Positions 11,851 through 34,300 of a DNA stretch of 64,000 bases are shown here, in pieces (position 1 is the first letter of the stretch; every line of letters begins with the position of its first letter). The notes beneath the pieces were generated by a model, which worked only from the letters and a program-made list of their open reading frames with translations, did not search any database and was not told the origin of the DNA. The stretch covers positions 11,605,646-11,669,645 of the forward strand of contig VZDJ01000090.1 of NCBI GenBank assembly GCA_008694505.1, read 5' to 3'. The stretch comes from Cyanoderma ruficeps (lineage: Eukaryota > Chordata > Aves > Passeriformes > Timaliidae). Both the position numbers and the translations under genes were made by a program.

Positions 11851-13979
11851 TGGGATCTTCTTAGGAGCCTGAGTGTTTTTTTGTGACTTCTAATAACATT
11901 AAATAGTTCAGGCCTGGGAACATATTTTTTGTACAAACTGAATAAAATATACACCACCATTAATGATTTTTCAGTTACAGTCCTGTTACAGGATCTACTA
12001 GTTAGCCACCTTTAATATCTCTAATGTGTCGTGTTGTTTCAGAGTTGGTTTAGTTCCACAATCAACATGTCATGGAGTAGCCAACTCTAATACATTACAG
12101 AGCATTTAGTAAATTGCATCAACATTATAACTTTAAAAAATATATATATTCTATTGTTTTCCCCAGGACTGATGGCACAGAAAGCGGGTTTATGACTTGT
12201 TTAGTGGTACTTTGGAAAATATTGGTGGGGAGCTGCCATTTTTCCAATCCTCTGCAGGTTTCCCAGTTTTTCAAAGCCTGATTAAAAATTGATATTGATG
12301 GAAAAGCTTTTCAGCTTTCCCAGTGTGGAACGGTCCCTCGAGAACGGGTCGCACAGCCAACATCTGTGAACGGGGAGACCTCTGCTCTGCAGCTTAGGAG
12401 AGTTAAATTACTCATCCCTGCTCCCAAGTTAGAAAACAGAGTCAGAGGCTGATGCAAAGGTCGGTGACTTTCATGAAATCTTGTTGCCAGTGAGCCCTGG
12501 TGTGACCAGAAGCAGTCAGGCACCCTAGGTACCTCCCTTCTAAACCGAAGAACACAAAAAGATCTGAAAGTGCAAAATAAAGCTTACTGGTTGGGGGACT
12601 GGCCAAAGAGTGTGAAGCCCAGCCCTGAACAGCTGCTTGAAGGGAAAGGATGTCAAATTCATATTCTACCACTTCCTGTTGCAGCTGGAGCCTGTTCCTT
12701 CTCTGATCTCCAGGCTGGGCTTGCAGCCTTGGTTCTTGCGCATCCACTGTGCCTTCAGCCCCGTGCTCACTGAGACGGAAAGTGCTCAAGTGGTGGCCCT
12801 GTCACGTAGCATGCTGAGTTATGTAATCAAGGGCTTCATAGGGGTTTAAAACTACCAGTGCAGAGAAGAGAAAGCACTAAATGAAATGCCTGTGGAGGAC
12901 AACAATGAATTAGGTCATCTATTAAATTTTTCATCTCTTGAGTCTGTTCAAGCCCAGCAGCATCAGAAGCAGTAAAAGTCTGAGAATTCAAAATCTTAAA
13001 ACGAGAGAGTAATGGAGGAAGAGCCCATTATGAAACAGACATACAAGGAACTGTATTCCTTTCCTCCCCTTTTTTTTCCTTTCTGAATGCAGCAGAAGGA
13101 CTTTTGTTAGCCAAATGGATTGTGTGCACCTTGGGTTTATCAACCTCCTTGCATATCAAGCTGAACATTAATCATTTGCCAAAAGGAAACTATTTCATAC
13201 TAGGGTGGATAATGCAGCATGAATGAAAGATATTTGACAAAGTCTTGTGTAACTCAGAAAGAAGCAAAGTGATTTTATTTATTATAGGATTAAATCAGAC
13301 TGCAAGAAAAGTCTCGTCTTTAACTCGTCTCTCCCCTTCCACATTGTATGAGTGGTATAATCAAAATTTAAACAACTGTACATGGGCATAGCTCCCTTCC
13401 TGTCACTGGAAGTTAGCTGACTCATAGCAGCAGAAAGTAAAATCCTTGTGCTTTATAGTAGGTTTGCTAGTTTTCAGTTATTTCCCCTTGGTTTCAGTGG
13501 TTTGAATTGTTTTTCAGGACACCATTCCACTATTTGATAGTCTAATATATATTGATGAAAGGGTAATAATAATATTCTACTACGTGCCTTCTTTTCCTTC
13601 ACTTTTCATCCTATTGTCCCCTTGTTCAAACTTTTAATCAGCATTTGAGCAAGGAAGAGAAGAAATTATTTGTCACACTCTCAGCCTGTTATCATTGAGA
13701 TGCAGAACAGGGAGAAAAAAGGTTTGTTTCTGGCTTATTGACTAAAAATAAACTAGATGTGTGGTAATTTCTGTCACCTTCATTTAACAAAGTGCCTCTA
13801 TTTGTGTTTCTGCCTATCTGTCAGCAGGATGCTTGGTGCAGTTTGGGTTGATGCAGACTAGGTGGAGTAAATCTGAGCCGGTGGGGTGAGCAGGGAAAGG
13901 CTGAGGCAAGATGCATGAAAACAGACCACAGATGGGCGAGATAAACAGGATCCCTGGGCTGTGACTGAGGAGGCAGGTC

Positions 13980-14250
13980 TCTTTAATGGCTCTTAGCAAC
14001 GCCCCTGCTCTGACCCTCCTCATATGTGAGGAAAATCAAATCAATACACTGTTCTTCAAACCACGATGCTGCAGCAGCAGCAGGGCATTGTGGCAGCCTT
14101 CGTCTCTTAAATTCATCTTCGCTTTTCAGTGTGCTGATCTCTGGATATCCATCCTTGCTTCTCTGCTGAGGAAGACTCTGACTGCATCTTTAATCGGATT
14201 GCTTGAGCTCCCATGCACAACCTTCTTCTTATTAGCAAGTATTAGGTAGG
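13980..14250 (+). promoter_or_regulatory. TAGLN3: Candidate TAGLN3 promoter / non-coding first exon zone
   Basis: TAGLN3 genes normally have an untranslated first exon, which must lie upstream of the acceptor at 14667-14668. This zone is one candidate. It has a TCTTAGCAACGCC element (an RFX X-box-like half site in reverse), a CAGCAGCAGCAGGGCATTGT stretch and a possible donor at 14247 (TATTAGGTAGGC). There is no TATA box or CpG island. This is a guess from composition and spacing; the true first exon could lie elsewhere upstream. Confidence 0.2.
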
Positions 14251-14646
14251 CAATTTTAAAGTGTTTTTGGATTTGCACGCAGCTGTAACGTTGATCTGAC
14301 AACCCTATTGTATTCTCTGTAAACATAGCAGAAGCCTCTCTTTCAAACCTACTGTTTTTTAAATCTTGCTTTTCTTCTGTTTTTGTGGTTGGGCAGGGGG
14401 GACTGCTGTTTTTTCCTTCTTTTTAAAAAAGATATTGTAGCTGATTTGTGCTTTTGGAAAAGGATATTCCTTCACTGATCCCTCCCTGTTCTGTGGAGCT
14501 ATAACCTGGTGCCATACAGTTACTTTCAGTGTTGATGAACAGCTGTTCAACTGTTTAACATTTAGGGCAGGCTGCTCACTCTTTTATCTTTTAATTTTCC
14601 TCTTGTTGCATACTCCAAAGGTGTAGATTAGGACTCTGCCCACTAA

Positions 14647-24035
<9,389 letters not shown>

Positions 24036-24450
24036 AAGCATCTCTGTCTGTGGAGAAAACACTCTTTCTGCAGCATGGTCTGTTAAGGAAAAAAAAAAAA
24101 AAGAAAAAGAAAAAAATGCTTATTAGTTCCCTTTCTGCCTGGTTTTTAATAGTTAGTGCTCTCTAAGGTTTGGGGTATTTTTGGTTTGGTTTGTTTTCTT
24201 TGCAGCTGCAAGAATTTGCCTAGGAACTTGGGTTTTTGTGGTGGTGTGTGTCAGTTCACAGCACGTGCGCACTGCTGCCTCCTACTTTTCACTTCAGAAC
24301 TATGCAAAGACAATTATTCTGTATTAATTTATTTGCAAAGTGTTATCTTCCATATTTGTCTCACATTGCACTTGTATTTCAACCAGTAACCTCGTTCTTC
24401 AATTCAGTGATGATATTGTTTGACTGAAAAATAAAGACAAATTAAAGACA
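24036..24450 (+). other. TAGLN3: TAGLN3 3' untranslated region (probable)
   Basis: Non-coding sequence from the stop to just past AATAAA at 24430. It includes an A-rich run at 24089-24117 that could cause internal oligo(dT) priming in cDNA libraries. Confidence 0.7.
24430..24435 (+). terminator. TAGLN3: Poly(A) signal AATAAA, TAGLN3
   Basis: Canonical hexamer 395 bases after the stop codon and the first one downstream of it. Confidence 0.65.
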
Positions 24451-27400
24451 CCTCAAAGACTCATTATTTAAAGGCGGTAAAAGCTGAAACCAACAACCAC
24501 ACGGTACAGCACAGATGAGTTACATATTTTCAGTGGTCAGTCTCTCTTATCTCTAACCCAGAGCCCTCTCTGAGTGACCCCTTGCTATAGTGTTTACAGT
24601 CTGTGTTATATGTTCAATTTAGTGTTTGTCTAAAGGCACACCCAAAGTATTTTCCTAAAAAGAAGAAAAGATTTATTATCCACTGAGTCTGATTCATGTA
24701 GTCCCACCCAATTTAGTTCAGATTTTTCTTGACCTAGTGTGCTGGGTCATCTGCAGCCCACAAACTCGTGGATCGAGCTAAAATCAGTTTTATAGGGAAA
24801 GCAAAATCTGTGTGTGAAAACAAAGCAAAATAAGGATTAATTCACTATTTCCCATTGGCAGGTAGACATTTAGCCACTTCCTGGAAAGCAAGGCCTCAAC
24901 ATGCATGATGGTTACTTGTCACCACAGTTATTCCCTTATGCCTCTTCCCTGAGCTTTTGCTGCTGGCCATGACACAATATGTATGGGATATCCTTTGTCC
25001 AGGTGGGGCCGGCTGTCCCAGCTGTGGGTCTCCCAGCTTCCTGCCCACTCCCAGCTGTGGGACAGAATGAGAAAGGGAAAAGACCTTGGCACTGTGCAGG
25101 CAGTTTAGCAGTAGCCACTACTGGTGAGATATCAACTTCTTTAGTCCCCAGTCCAAAGCACAGCACCCAGCCAGACTCAGTACACCCAGCAGCAGGTGAG
25201 TCTCCAAACTTAGGGAATTCTCCACTTTGAATGAACAATCTGTCAGACAGGTGAGAACAGGCTTCATCTTGTGACAGTTAGTACTATACCAAGCAAAGCA
25301 CAAAACAAGTTGTATTTTAAATGCAAAGCAAGAAATAGAACAAAAATACCAGAATGCTTCTGACCTGAAAAACACTCACAGTTCAAATTCAAATAATCTG
25401 TTATGCTCATCTGTGAAGGGCTGTAAATGTGGCTGGTGGTTCATTTGGAGACAGTTTGCTGGAGTGTCAATAGAAGGTGACACAGTCACCTGGCCACCAA
25501 ACGCTACCAGAGCATTCTCTGAGTAATTGACTTGCCAGTCAGCACAGCTGCCTTGGCGCTGTGCCCCACACACACTTGAGGGTGCACACTATTTTCTCTG
25601 CAGGGTTTCCTTTCCATTGACTATCTCTGGGCTTTCACTCACAAAGCCCATTCCCACATGCAAGAGAGAAGGGAAACATGATAATTGAACTCTGTGGGGT
25701 CTTTGGTTTTTTCCTTTTTAATTCATTACAGTCTTCCAAGAAGGCCTGAAAACATAATATCTAGGCAGACAACAAACGAAGATTAATGTGTTCTGACAGC
25801 TCTCTGAGTGCCTACATACATAGATAGGGTGTTTTCTGTCTGGCTTTGAACCCAGTGACACATGCTGACAGCTAGGTGTTTACTAAGTACCCCTAGGGCC
25901 AGCTACACACAGGTCCATGTGACTTCAAAAATTTCTAGCACTGAGCAAACTGAAAGGATGGTTCCTTCAGCTCATGGGAACCTCTATCTTCCCTGTCAGG
26001 AGAAGAGAATAACATCCCCCCACTCCAGCCAAGCACCGCAGAAAAAGTGATGCGAAGGTCATGTCATATCATTGGGGCTGAGTGGATCTGCAGTAGTTGT
26101 CACTGCAAAGGTCCTGTCCCCACTTGTACCTCCTCTTACAGCTGCCAGGGCATCTTGGTTCCTCCACTGTCCTACTGTCACACTGGTTTGTGTTTACTGC
26201 CTGTTCAGGGCTATTCTTCTTTCACTTAGGTGAATTAGCTCAGCACAGGAGCAGATGACAACTCCAGATGGTGCAGGTAGGGGAGCTCACATTGCAACTG
26301 TGGTAGGGCAGTAGCTCAGTGCAGAGTATGGTACGTAACTTCCCCCTAGATATGACATTAGTTGTGGCATGAAGAGACTAGCAGGTTTTCTTACTAAAAA
26401 CAAATAAGCTGATTAAAGAAATTTGGGCTGATGGCAAGACAAATGCCTGCCACCAGAAATTTCACCTTGGTGAATGTGAACAGCAGCTACTTTCCTCTAA
26501 AAGAAACTACAAAGTTATAGCCACAGGAGGTGAAATGGCGGGATGGGAGGAGCTGGAAGAACTGCCTTGAAGGTAGGAAGAGGTCTGAGAGGTCCCAACC
26601 TGACCCTCTGCCCCACACCACCCTCACAGGGGACACAGCCTGCAGGATCCATCCCGAATTTGGTGACCTTGGCCTCCCCGCTCTGGTTGCAGAGTTTTCA
26701 TTCCATTTTCCATTCATATGTCTTCTCTGAAAACACCATTTTTAAGAGCTACATGACAATTACATTTCCAGGGTATATTGCTTTCTCTATTTCTGATGCT
26801 AACTGTCTCACTGAAGTTATTGAAAATATTGTGTGCTTGCATATTAAAAATAAAAAAATAAAAAAGAAAAAAAAAAGTTTTAAAAAAAGTTACCAACTGT
26901 ATTAGGGAAAAACAGTTAAGTGCTCCAGGAAAGAGAATCTATACCATATACCTCCAGACACAGGACCTGTTTGGTGTGGGAACAATGGCCAAAAATACTG
27001 ATTGCCCAGGATCTTATTTTTGGTAATCCATCCCCAAAACTGTAACATATTCTTTCATTACCTTAATCCATCAAACTAATCTAGCTCTGAATATCTGGCA
27101 GCTGATGCTGCAAAGTATACTTTATGCTGGGAGCTAGCTTTATCCTTTCATATGAGAGATATAGAAATATTAGTGTTACTTTTAATTAAATGCTAATATG
27201 CTCTGGCCTACTAATATTCTTCTATTAAAATATTCTTACTACAAAGTTTACAAAGATACTAAGCTAAGAACTAAATTAATACAGTACTATGTTAGTTGCA
27301 ACCAAGTTAGCAGAAAATGTCATCACTTTTCTAGCAATAAGCTATTTTAAATTTGCTTCTACTGCATCAAAAGCACTTATGCAGGTCTCGCAGGTGGCTA

Positions 27401-27680
27401 ATTAATTTATGTGACAACCTTCTGCATTGTTACTAGTTAAAAGCCTTGATATACATTAGAATAAAGACATACAGGAGCTTTGAACACTGAGGGTAGAATA
27501 TGTGTTTGGGAGGAGGGATTCATGTGTTTTCTCTCCTAGCCTCCCCTGCAGATAAACAGCATCTCACTGAAGGCTTTGGACTCAGTTTGACAGCAAGGAC
27601 AAGCTAAGACAAGATTCCCCACATAATGTCTATAATCCTGTTTGAAGCCTGATTGTAACTTGATGAACAATCCCAGATTA

Positions 27681-27707
27681 AGGATAGGATAGGATAGGAT
27701 AGGATAG
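27681..27707 (+). repeat. Pentanucleotide microsatellite (AGGAT)5
   Basis: Five perfect AGGAT units plus AG, directly followed by an unresolved base at 27708. The true copy number may be larger than assembled. Confidence 0.95.
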
Positions 27708-30700
27708 NGATAAAGTGCTTTAAACATGCTTTGTCACCCTTGAGCTTCAGTTTGCCATACTTGTAGACAAGTAAATGACATTTATCTGCCTTTATAGAGG
27801 TTTTGGGACTGTGATTTCATTATGGACAATTGCTAAATAACTTCTTTCTGACATTAAGTTGTCACCTAACAGCCTTCTGAAAGGATGCTCAACAGCTGTG
27901 TGAGGGAGGAAGAATTGCATACATAAGCATGGGATCCAAGTTATCTCCATGTAAAAGAAGAGCAGAAAGAAAACACATTGAACAGCAAGTCAGTATTAAG
28001 TTCAGCCAGTTCAATTAAGCTGGAGTTTGAGAACTGTCAGGCTAACATAACAAGATGTGTTTAAAATAAAAACTAATGAGGGAGAACAGCATGAAGAGGC
28101 TTTGCTCTCCAGTAAATCAGCCCGCAGCATCACTTTCTAAGATGCCTGTGCTAAACAGCATCTCCCACACTCAGCAGGGATGAGAGGAGAAGGAAGGTGT
28201 TTCTTGCAGCAATGGGCAGCAGAAGCCTTGTCCCTTTCACCTGGGAGCTGTCGGTGTGGGCTGTGAACAGCCCACAAAGCATTCAGAACAAGATGTCTTG
28301 TTTTATTGACTTCTTAGGCCAAAACAGAGCCCCCAAGGAGCAAGGATAAGGGCTCAGGACATGAAAGTTTCATTTCTTTGCCTGCAATTGATTTGATTTG
28401 GCTCTGGCTGCATTGTTGGGATTGGCTACCTCCACTCCTGTAATGGGAAATCCTAACAATAGTGATGGTTTGAACAGCTCAGATATTAATAGCATCACTG
28501 ATATGGTAATGTGTCCTAATTAGAAATAAACTTTAAATACGTTGAGAAGGGAAGTGAGCACCTTTAGAGGAAAGAAATTCAGTCAGCTACTTTCAGCCTG
28601 TTCTATGATTGCCAGGTAGGTTCTTAGCAAGGGAGCGAGGGGTTACCAAGGCTGCAGATAAGCCTGTGTACACAGACCTTCCTGCAGATATTTTGTCTTC
28701 TATAAACTTTAAGAGAAACAAAATAGCTGATAGTTTTAATGCACTCATAAGCTACCAAAGAAAATGATCCACAACGCCTTAAATTTAAGGCTGTCACCAA
28801 ACAGACAGAGTAACAGACAATTTTGTCAGCATGAGTTTTGTGCAGAGTATGTTCTTGACGGGAAACAATTTTCCTCTTCTACAGGACTTGCCATCCTGCA
28901 GAAAGGGCAGGCAAGAAGACAGCACAAGCCACTAGTAGGAAAACATTCAGAGGCAGCCACTACTCCCCACCCTAACAAATTGATGTATCTATTTTAACTT
29001 TGCTTAGGTTGTTCTGCCCACATGAATCTCCAAAATAAAACCACCACAGTTCTATGACTAAAGCTGAGCAGTACAAAACCATGTGATAAAACGGCAGAGG
29101 GGGACAAAAAAAATATTAAGTATTATGTTACCACAGAGGGAAAATCACTGCCTTGGATGGAAGGAAATTCTTCTGCTTTCACCTGCATTGTTTGTACTAC
29201 CACACAGTGTGTGTTGCCGTGACATTCAAGTGAAGTTATAATGCCATTCCTCAGATGTAGAAATAGATTTGTCTGTGGTACTCTTGGATTTATAGGGGAA
29301 ATTAGAGAGGTGACCTTTCTCCCTAATGAAATTTCGGTTAAAGGGCTCAATTTGATAGAAATGTTACTCTGTTATTGGGCAGCAGTGAATTTTATGCTCC
29401 AGTGAGTCAGTGCTCTGCAGACCATGTGGCAGCTTCAATGTTTGTGTCTAGGTTCAGAAGAAGTAATGTCCAGAAAGTCAAGTGAGAGTTCTACTTTCTG
29501 AGATCTGCAGGGCCCAGCTTGCTGATGAGGGGAGAGGCAGTGCTGGAGGGAAGGAGCAGGCAGCCCCAGGCATGTGGCTTTCGGGGCTGGAAGCAGCATA
29601 TGTCTGAGATGGCTGTTGCCTAGAATCAAAGACAAAAACTTTCCAAACGATATTAAGAGTGCTAATATAAAAAGCAGATCTTGAATGAAAGCTTCAGATG
29701 CACAAATATGGCTCTGTGCACATGTAGATTGATTTACTACAAATTTTATAAAGTTAATTAATTAGTATATCTAGCAGATACATCCAATAAAAGAACAGTT
29801 GCCCCAGCAACCCACCCTTGGGGTCTGCACCTTGGAGTTGTTCCATGGACATCTTTGCCCTTTTTCTTGTTACGTCTTTTAAATTCTAGTGCAAAACAGT
29901 GTCCTTGTTAGAATTCCTCTTCTTGAAAATAAGACTAAACAGAATTTCAGAAATGTGTTAGAAAGGGCTAGCTTGTTGTTCTAGTATGTGAGAGAAAGGG
30001 CAGGAAAAATACTAGAAGCTATATAACTATGTATTAACGGTCTACAAAACTACAAGTATATGAAAAATATATGAAAAGCAAAAGTCTTCAGGCATCACTG
30101 CTGGGTACTTTCAAACTGAATTTTAAGAAAGAGCATGCATTGTCATCTTGTCAGCAAAGATGTGAGGTGAATGAAAGCTTTTTTGTTTGCACAAGAATCA
30201 ACTAAATGCTCTGTTTCTCTCATTTCTTGTCAAGACACGGAAAGACCAGCAAAAATGAACAGTGTTTGTTTTCAGGAGCAGGTTTTGCATTAGCGTCATT
30301 ATGAGTCAACGCTTCATCCTAAGTTTCTTTGTATTAGCTCCCACACATAATCTAAATGTACGGGTAACTGCTGCTTCCAGCTCCTTCCAGCACTCAGCCC
30401 AAGCATTGTTTTGACCAGGTTCTCAAATGTGCTGGAGGATCGCTTGCACCCATGGATATGCCCTAGCACTCAGCACTCCCAGTGCTGCTGAGCACTGGAC
30501 GTGGTCTTTGTTGGTGTGGTTCTTGGTAAAAGGAGGCAAACCCCTTCCCCTTCTTCAGGAAAAGTCACATAAATTCAGGTCTGGCTTTAAAGTGCTGGGA
30601 TACCATGGCATCATTACTTTTCCAAGAGAACAGCAAAACCTTTTGATTCAAGGAGGAAAAATCAATAATTCATGTTTGGAAGGTGCAAGTGGGAGACCAA

Positions 30701-30854
30701 GGGATTCTGTGCATGTGCCAGGAATCTTCATCATCTCCTGGCATTCTTAAAAAGACCTTTTCCCCATATCTGCGACAACGGCTCCAACAGTGGTGTTAAA
30801 GCAGTATTTCTTACATTCCCCTACCTCAGAAGTGTATAATGGTCAGACCCCCCA

Positions 30855-30906
30855 ATTAAAGTTCTCAATATTAGGGTCTTTTCCAACCTAAAAGATTGTA
30901 TGATCC
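30855..30906 (+). mobile_element. CR1 LINE remnant, extreme 3' end
   Basis: GGGTCTTTTCCAACCTAAAA followed by GATTGTATGATC closely resembles the CR1 3' terminus. Only about 50 bases are recognisable, so this is a short truncated copy or the end of an older, eroded one. Confidence 0.7.
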
Positions 30907-31203
30907 CGTGAAGATGAGCCACAGCTGGGTCCCCATGCAAGTATCAGCTGAAGAAGGTTTTACTACAGAAAACAAGAGCTTGAGCTGCAGCCAGGTGAAT
31001 TTGGTAGCTAAGAGCACATGAAGGAACTGCAGTGAAAGGTTCAGGCCCTGTCTGAGGAAAGAGAAGGCGAGGTGAACAACACCCAGCCTCATGTGTGTAA
31101 GCTGAAGTTAACTCTGCGGGGGATTTTGCTCTAGGGAATGTCCCTAGAAGGGTTCAACAGGGGCAGGTGCTGCTGGGACTGTGGCCAAGCAGCTACTAAT
31201 CCT

Positions 31204-31396
31204 CCGTGGCTGTTTGTTCCCGAGCATGGTTTGTTGCTGGATGCCGATGCAGCTGTTGCGAACGGGGGCAGAGCGGCACAGCTGAGGCGAGCCCTGCCGG
31301 CTGAGGGCGGCGCCAGGCCCGAGGGCCGGGGCTGCCTGAGGGCCGAGCCGGCTCCCTGGCACCGCTTCACCGCTCACATGTGCCCGCTGCCTCCGT
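31204..31396. promoter_or_regulatory. Isolated CpG-dense patch (possible promoter or small CpG island)
   Basis: I count 18 CpG dinucleotides in about 190 bases, in sequence otherwise AT-rich and CpG-poor. GC content is clearly raised at 31261-31380. An open frame of 86 codons (31138-31398, +) crosses it, with no family resemblance, and a donor-like GTGAGT follows at 31410. It could be an alternative promoter or first exon of a neighbouring gene or lncRNA, or simply an unmethylated enhancer. It is smaller than formal CpG-island thresholds. Confidence 0.4.
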
Positions 31397-34300
31397 GAAG
31401 GGCAATGAAGTGAGTTCTAGGGAACAGACCTGCAGCTTCTGAGTCCTGGGAATTTTTTTTTTTTCCCCCAAGCTCCTGTGCATTCAGTTGCATTCTCTAC
31501 CTTTTTTTCTTGGAGATCTTCTCTTTAGGGCTTCTTACTGCAATTAAAAAACATTTCAGCTCGGGTCCCAAAAAGAGATCCACTAAAATCATACTGTGTT
31601 TTGTAACAAGTTTACTTGGCTCTTGAGGTTTTGCTTAAAAACACAAATCTTTTTGTGCTGTGACATGTTTAATTATGGAAATCCTACCCCCAGAAGCATT
31701 GCCATAATGTGAGCTGGATTATGAGGTGCCAAATACAATGGCTAGAACAGAGATGATTTTTCTCTTTGGTAGTGGTGGTGGGGAGGGTTATGCATTAATA
31801 AGTCAAGCTTTTCCATAACCTTTCAAGAAATAATATGAAGAGAAGTATTATGTGAAAGTCATTGTTGGGGTATATTTCTGTGTTTTTTGGATGTGAGACA
31901 TCTGTAACCCATTGAATCAAAGTAAGCAGAAAAAAGAGAGTGAGGCTTTTACAGCAATTGGCTTTTTTTCTTTATTACTTCTGTCTTTTTCACCTTTTTT
32001 CTTTATACTTGGTGTAGGATGAGACTCAAAAGCAAAATTACTGTTTACAGCTTCTGCATTCTGTAAAATGAATCCATGAATGATTAAACAGTTTTTGTGC
32101 TGCTTGCTTTTTAAGTGTAGTTGTGAAATAAAGCAAGCCACAGTACTGCCATGTCACTGAAGCAGGCTGTATGAGTGTACCTCACTCCGGCAGAATATGT
32201 TCTCTATTTAAAATGCCTGTCTCCATGTAATATGATGAATCCCTTAAGAACTACCTTCTGCAGTTGCTCTGTGAATTGCACTCCTACTGGAGTCAAGTAC
32301 TTCCAGGCAAATTGGATTATTAGCTGGAGATAAATGGGCCCAGGGAGCACTTAACTGCAGGAGCAATGATGCTCTTGCCCTTTAGCTAAGTGTAAACGCA
32401 GGCTCTTACAAAAGCAGGAGGGATAAAGGAAGGAGGTTTTAGTTCTGAACATTGTCTTCTTCCTCTAAGAAGCTCTGTACTAGATATAATGGGATGACTC
32501 ATAAACCTTAACATACATCTAGAATGAATCTTTAGTTTTGAACACAATGAATTTCAGAAAATGTTACATTCTTTGTAGTGATTTTGAAATAAAAGGGGAA
32601 TTTTAGCTTTGTGTTTGGGAGAACCTCCATAAAATGGTAGTTAGTTAGTTTAATTGTATTGTAGGTATAACACATGGGATGAAGGCCAGCAGAGAACAGT
32701 TAGTATGCTTTAAACTTCAAAACCTTACAGTGACATTTTTAGAGTATGAGAAGATGCAGTATGGAAACAGCTGGATTTATTTGTTTGCTTGCTGTGTCAA
32801 GGTGTGAGATGTGAGCTCTTATAGAGTGCTGTGTGGTCAGCAAAGCCTACAGGGAACCGAACTGCAGCGGACATGGCTGGCCTAGGTGGGGCTAAGGAAT
32901 GCAACACCCCTGAATAGGCACAGCAAACGAGAGGGGTTTTTTGTTGTTGGTTTTCTCATTATTCCTGGGCACCTTGCTTAACTCTGAAAAGGGGAGCAGA
33001 TGCAGTCTGATAGCACATAAAAACTAAATGCAGACATTTCCTACCTGCTGCTAGCCTGCCTGTTTTATACATGTGATAGGTCTTTAGGAAAGAAATGCAA
33101 ATTAGAAAGAAAAAATAATTGGAAGAATAAATTTCTCCTCTTTCCTCTGAGGAGACTTGAAATAACCAATGAAATAAGGAAAAATATAACCCATAAAACA
33201 CAGGAAAATATGGACAAAATAAAGTAAGTTCTTGGGAACAAAAGACAACAGTGGAGGGTAACCAGCTGTTCCTTTAGAAAAAAGTAGTATCTCCCTCATT
33301 TGGGAAAAGAGGGAGATGAATGACCTCTACAAATGGAAACATAAACCAGTCATATTTAATGTCATCAATACCATCCCTTCTGTCATCAAAGGTCACCAGG
33401 GGCCTCAAATTTTAGTTGTTCCTTTGGTCAATGTTTGTATAGGCTCAGTTAATACTTCTAATTTAAATCTATATATAGTAAGTGAAGAAGCAAGTCCTGT
33501 CATCTTGGCTAGGAGTGAGGGAAGGCAGATCTTTATTCACATTAGTGGGAAGTTGGTCATAGCAGAGACCGGTAATGTACATTGCTTAAAGAGGACTGGC
33601 ATTTGCTTGTTTACTTGGCTGTCTTAAAATAAGACTGAATGCACAGCAAAATGCACATGCTGTCTCCAGATCCTCCCCTCTGTGCAGGCAGAGCTGCTGC
33701 ACTGGGAAAAACTGTTCCTGTGTCCAGCAGGAGCTACTCAAAGAACAAAGAGCTAAAAGTCAGTGCTCTGACTAAGGTGTTTTTATTCCAGTATAGATGA
33801 GTATCTATCCATCAAAAGATGACCAGGACCTCTAAAGGAACAATTTTTTTTTTAAATTTGATTTTTAAGAACACTGTTTTGCACCTTGGAGCAAAGAAAA
33901 CTGACTCCAAAAATAGTTCTGTAAAGATCATTACTTATGAGCTGGGTGCTTGTAACTACACTTTGTCCTTTGGGACTGAGGATGTGGCTATTGCCATGTG
34001 CTCAGTGTTTTACAGAAAGAATCATGTTTCCTCCCTTAGGATTCATTACAAATGCAAAAGCACTTCTCAGACTTATTATTGTGTCTGGGAGCTCTTTATA
34101 AGCATCATGAGGTGGAATGCACTGAAAATGCAAGGTATTATGAAGACTCATTGAAAAAGACAGTATCTACAACCAATTTGAAATCATGTACATACAGTTA
34201 CGTGTCATGTCCTTATCTCCTCACGTCCACTCCCAAAGGGAAGTTGGAGTTAAATAAATTCTTTAAAATATTATGAGAAATAAGTTTGAGAAATGATGAG

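Noticed and set aside
33394..33410. CTCF-like core TCACCAGGGGCCT
   Set aside because: Only a partial match to the CTCF consensus. Sites of this quality are frequent by chance.
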